Source of the DNA: Flavobacteriaceae bacterium UBA7684
Lineage (GTDB): Bacteria; Bacteroidota; Bacteroidia; Flavobacteriales; Flavobacteriaceae
DNA: 64,000 bases
NCBI GenBank assembly: GCA_002482885.1
Contig: DLGW01000005.1
Coordinates: 375,568 to 439,567 of the forward strand
Direction of reading: 5' to 3'
Below are positions 62,062-64,000 of this stretch, piece after piece. Numbering within the stretch: position 1 is the stretch's first letter; each line of letters begins with the position of its first letter. Under the pieces are notes generated by a model. That model was not told where the DNA came from, did no database searches, and was given only the letters and a program-made list of their open reading frames with translations. The position numbers and the translations under genes were made by a program.

Positions 62062-63948
62062 TTGGGCAAGTTTTATTTAATTATAGGATTACTTTTTAGT
62101 GTTTATGGTTTTTCTCAGAAAGATAAGCCTTACGCAATACCTTCATCTGCTGTTACTCCTAAACAAGTAGCCACGGTGGATATGTATAAAATCATTTCTA
62201 TTTCAAAAGACACTACCGCCGTAGATACTTCCTTAACCATTCAAAAAGAATATCGTTTTAATTATTTAAGAAAAGATATTTTTGGTTTGATGCCTTTTGC
62301 TAACGAAGGTCAAACGTATAATACGTTACAATACAGTTTAAAAAAACACCAATACTTGCCAGAAATGGGATTTAGTGCCAAGCATTTTAATTTCATGGAA
62401 GCCAAACAAATTCAATATTATCATGTTCCGACACCTTATACAGAGTTGTATTATCGTTCGGTTATGGAACAAGGTCAAAATGTAGATGCATTCATCACTA
62501 TAAACACGTCCAAAAATCTAAACTTTTTTATAGGTTATAAAGGATTGCGTTCCATAGGTAAGTATATCAATGCTTTAACCAGTACAGGAAATTTTAGATT
62601 CGGACTAAGTTATCAAACCGAAGGGGGAAGATATGTGCTGAATACCAATGTTTTATATCAAGATATTTTAAATAACGAAAACGGAGGGATAAAAAATAAC
62701 GCTGAATTTGAAAGTGACGACCCTGATTACAAAGAAAGAGGTCGTTTAGATGTGAATTTAAAAGATGCCAGCACGCTTTTAAAAGGAAGAAGCTTTTTTT
62801 CTTCCCAAGTATTTAGATTAAACAAACAGCCTACAGCTAATAATTGGTATATAGGACATGAATTAATAGCTGAAGCTAAATTCTTTCAATACAAACAAAC
62901 CTCGCAAAATGTCTTTTTCGGAGACGCCTATATTAAAAGTGGAATCAGTGACTTTACCAATCTAAAGCAGATTAAAAACAAATTTACACTAGACTATGAT
63001 CAATCTTTATTGGGTAAGCTAACCGTTTTTGCCGAGAATTTGTCGTACAACTATTATTATAATAAAGAATATATAAAAGAAAGTCAATTAATTCCACATC
63101 GTCTTTCTCGGGATTTGTGGTTTGTAGGAACAGCTTATACCTTTAGTCGTAAAAGTATTTATGGAAAAGTAAGTTATACTAACGGAATGACAGATGCTTC
63201 CTTAAATGAGTTAGATGGTTTAGTTACGTTTCAGCGTCAGGGGAAAAAAATACTTTCTTTCGGATATCAAAAAGTCAACAAGCAACCCAATCATATATAT
63301 AGTTTGTATCAAAGCAGTTATTTAAATTATAATTGGCACAATCAATTTAAAACAGAAAAGATTAATCGATTTTCGGTTGCGGCTACAGTTCTAGGTGTGA
63401 AAACTTCAGCGGAATATCAAATCATTAATGATTATTTGTATTTCAGTAATGACGGAACAGATGTTCTTTCTGTAACACCAAAACAGTACGGTTCTACTAT
63501 TAATTATTGGTCGGTAAAAATTGAAAAAGAATTTAAAGTAAAAAAGTGGGCGTTGGATAATATCGTGTTAATACAACAAGTAAAGCAAGAGGATGCCGTT
63601 TTAAATGTGCCACAATATGTTTTAAGAAATACACTTTATTACACGAATTCTTTTTTCAAAAAAGCCCTGCAAATGCAAATGGGGGTAACAGCTAATTATT
63701 TTTCCACCTATTATGCTAACAATTATAATCCCGTTATAGGAGAATTTTATGTTCAACAGAGCAAAAAAATAGGAGATTTTCCTGTGATTGATATTTTTGT
63801 AAATGCTAAAATCAGAACCGCGCAAGTATATTTAAAAGCAGAACACTTCAATTCTAGCTTCTCAAACAACAATTTTTACTCTGCGCCAGCTTATCCTTAT
63901 CGTGATTTCATTATTCGTTTTGGTATTATTTGGCGGTTTTTTAGTTAA
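62062..63948 (+). CDS. Putative porin, outer-membrane beta-barrel
   Basis: A 628-residue exported beta-barrel resembling the putative porin family of Bacteroidota. It has a signal peptide (KFYLIIGLLFSVYGFSQ), a YRFNYLRKDIFGLMPFANEG plug-like start, and many alternating aromatic strands that end in the terminal Phe-rich FIIRFGIIWRFFS, as expected for outer-membrane insertion. The TTG start is chosen because no in-frame ATG precedes the signal peptide and a stop lies upstream at 62011. The gene is complete within the window. Confidence 0.83.
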   Translation: MGKFYLIIGLLFSVYGFSQKDKPYAIPSSAVTPKQVATVDMYKIISISKDTTAVDTSLTIQKEYRFNYLRKDIFGLMPFANEGQTYNTLQYSLKKHQYLPEMGFSAKHFNFMEAKQIQYYHVPTPYTELYYRSVMEQGQNVDAFITINTSKNLNFFIGYKGLRSIGKYINALTSTGNFRFGLSYQTEGGRYVLNTNVLYQDILNNENGGIKNNAEFESDDPDYKERGRLDVNLKDASTLLKGRSFFSSQVFRLNKQPTANNWYIGHELIAEAKFFQYKQTSQNVFFGDAYIKSGISDFTNLKQIKNKFTLDYDQSLLGKLTVFAENLSYNYYYNKEYIKESQLIPHRLSRDLWFVGTAYTFSRKSIYGKVSYTNGMTDASLNELDGLVTFQRQGKKILSFGYQKVNKQPNHIYSLYQSSYLNYNWHNQFKTEKINRFSVAATVLGVKTSAEYQIINDYLYFSNDGTDVLSVTPKQYGSTINYWSVKIEKEFKVKKWALDNIVLIQQVKQEDAVLNVPQYVLRNTLYYTNSFFKKALQMQMGVTANYFSTYYANNYNPVIGEFYVQQSKKIGDFPVIDIFVNAKIRTAQVYLKAEHFNSSFSNNNFYSAPAYPYRDFIIRFGIIWRFFS

Positions 63949-64000
63949 AAATAACTAAGAATTTATTGATAACTAATCACTTACAACATTTATATAAAAA

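Noticed and set aside
62042..62069. Inverted repeat after the acyl-CoA dehydrogenase gene as a terminator
   Set aside because: It overlaps a perfect -7 box and the only possible start of the porin gene, and the following T-tract is broken. A terminator role would conflict with expression of the downstream gene.
1..64000. Prophage, integrated plasmid, tRNA or rRNA genes
   Set aside because: No integrase, structural phage gene, replication gene or tRNA-like cloverleaf was found, and gene content is coherent chromosomal metabolism throughout.

Overview
The window comes from an AT-rich Bacteroidota chromosome, most likely a member of Flavobacteriaceae (Flavobacterium or a close relative). The evidence is a T9SS plug protein, the Na+-NQR complex in the Bacteroidota arrangement, Wza/Wzc proteins of flavobacterial type, A-rich ribosome binding regions, and promoters fitting the Bacteroidota -7 consensus TAnnTTTG. 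No phage, transposase gene, CRISPR array, rRNA or tRNA gene was seen.

Region 1 (1-22.7 kb) is one long plus-strand surface polysaccharide locus. It begins inside manC and continues with a mannose isomerase cupin, GDP-L-fucose synthesis (fcl, gmd), a UDP-glucuronate-type 4-epimerase, a MurA paralogue, a Wzx flippase, a Wzy polymerase, three glycosyltransferases, four left-handed beta-helix acyltransferases and a cytosolic-looking PQQ-type beta-propeller. It ends with a WbpL-type lipid-linked initiating transferase and its partner epimerase, a bacillosamine-type PglD-PglE-PglF cassette, the Wza export lipoprotein and a Wzc tyrosine kinase with ten Gly-Tyr dipeptides near its end. A terminator follows.

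Region 2 (22.7-31.6 kb) holds a methyltransferase, the minus-strand pair T9SS plug-queE, and the complete nqrABCDEF operon for the Na+-pumping NADH:quinone oxidoreductase, closed by a strong terminator.

Region 3 (31.6-40.2 kb) is a probable inorganic-carbon uptake operon: a small membrane protein, dabA, dabB, an NhaD-type Na+/H+ antiporter, a SulP anion transporter and a DUF2490 outer-membrane protein. Together with the upstream NQR operon this suggests a Na+/H+-energised CO2/bicarbonate system.

Region 4 (40.2-46.4 kb) carries housekeeping genes (cytochrome b561-like protein, aminotransferase, DUF1573 protein, valS) and an orphan membrane-tailed protein next to a REP-like repeat cluster.

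Region 5 (46.4-59.3 kb) is a nitrate reduction island. It has a Crp/Fnr regulator; a minus-strand operon with a NarK-type transporter, a b-type membrane subunit, a molybdopterin nitrate reductase, a four-cluster ferredoxin, a Rieske protein and a small membrane protein; and a plus-strand molybdenum cofactor operon (moaA, moeA, a TSUP permease, mobA, moaD, moeB, moaE). Three near-identical palindromes lie at exactly the same distance from a TAnnTTTG-like box before the regulator, the nitrate operon and the cofactor operon. This is a coherent class II Crp/Fnr regulon and the strongest new observation here.

Region 6 (59.3-64 kb) has a CotH lipoprotein, an acyl-CoA dehydrogenase and a putative porin.
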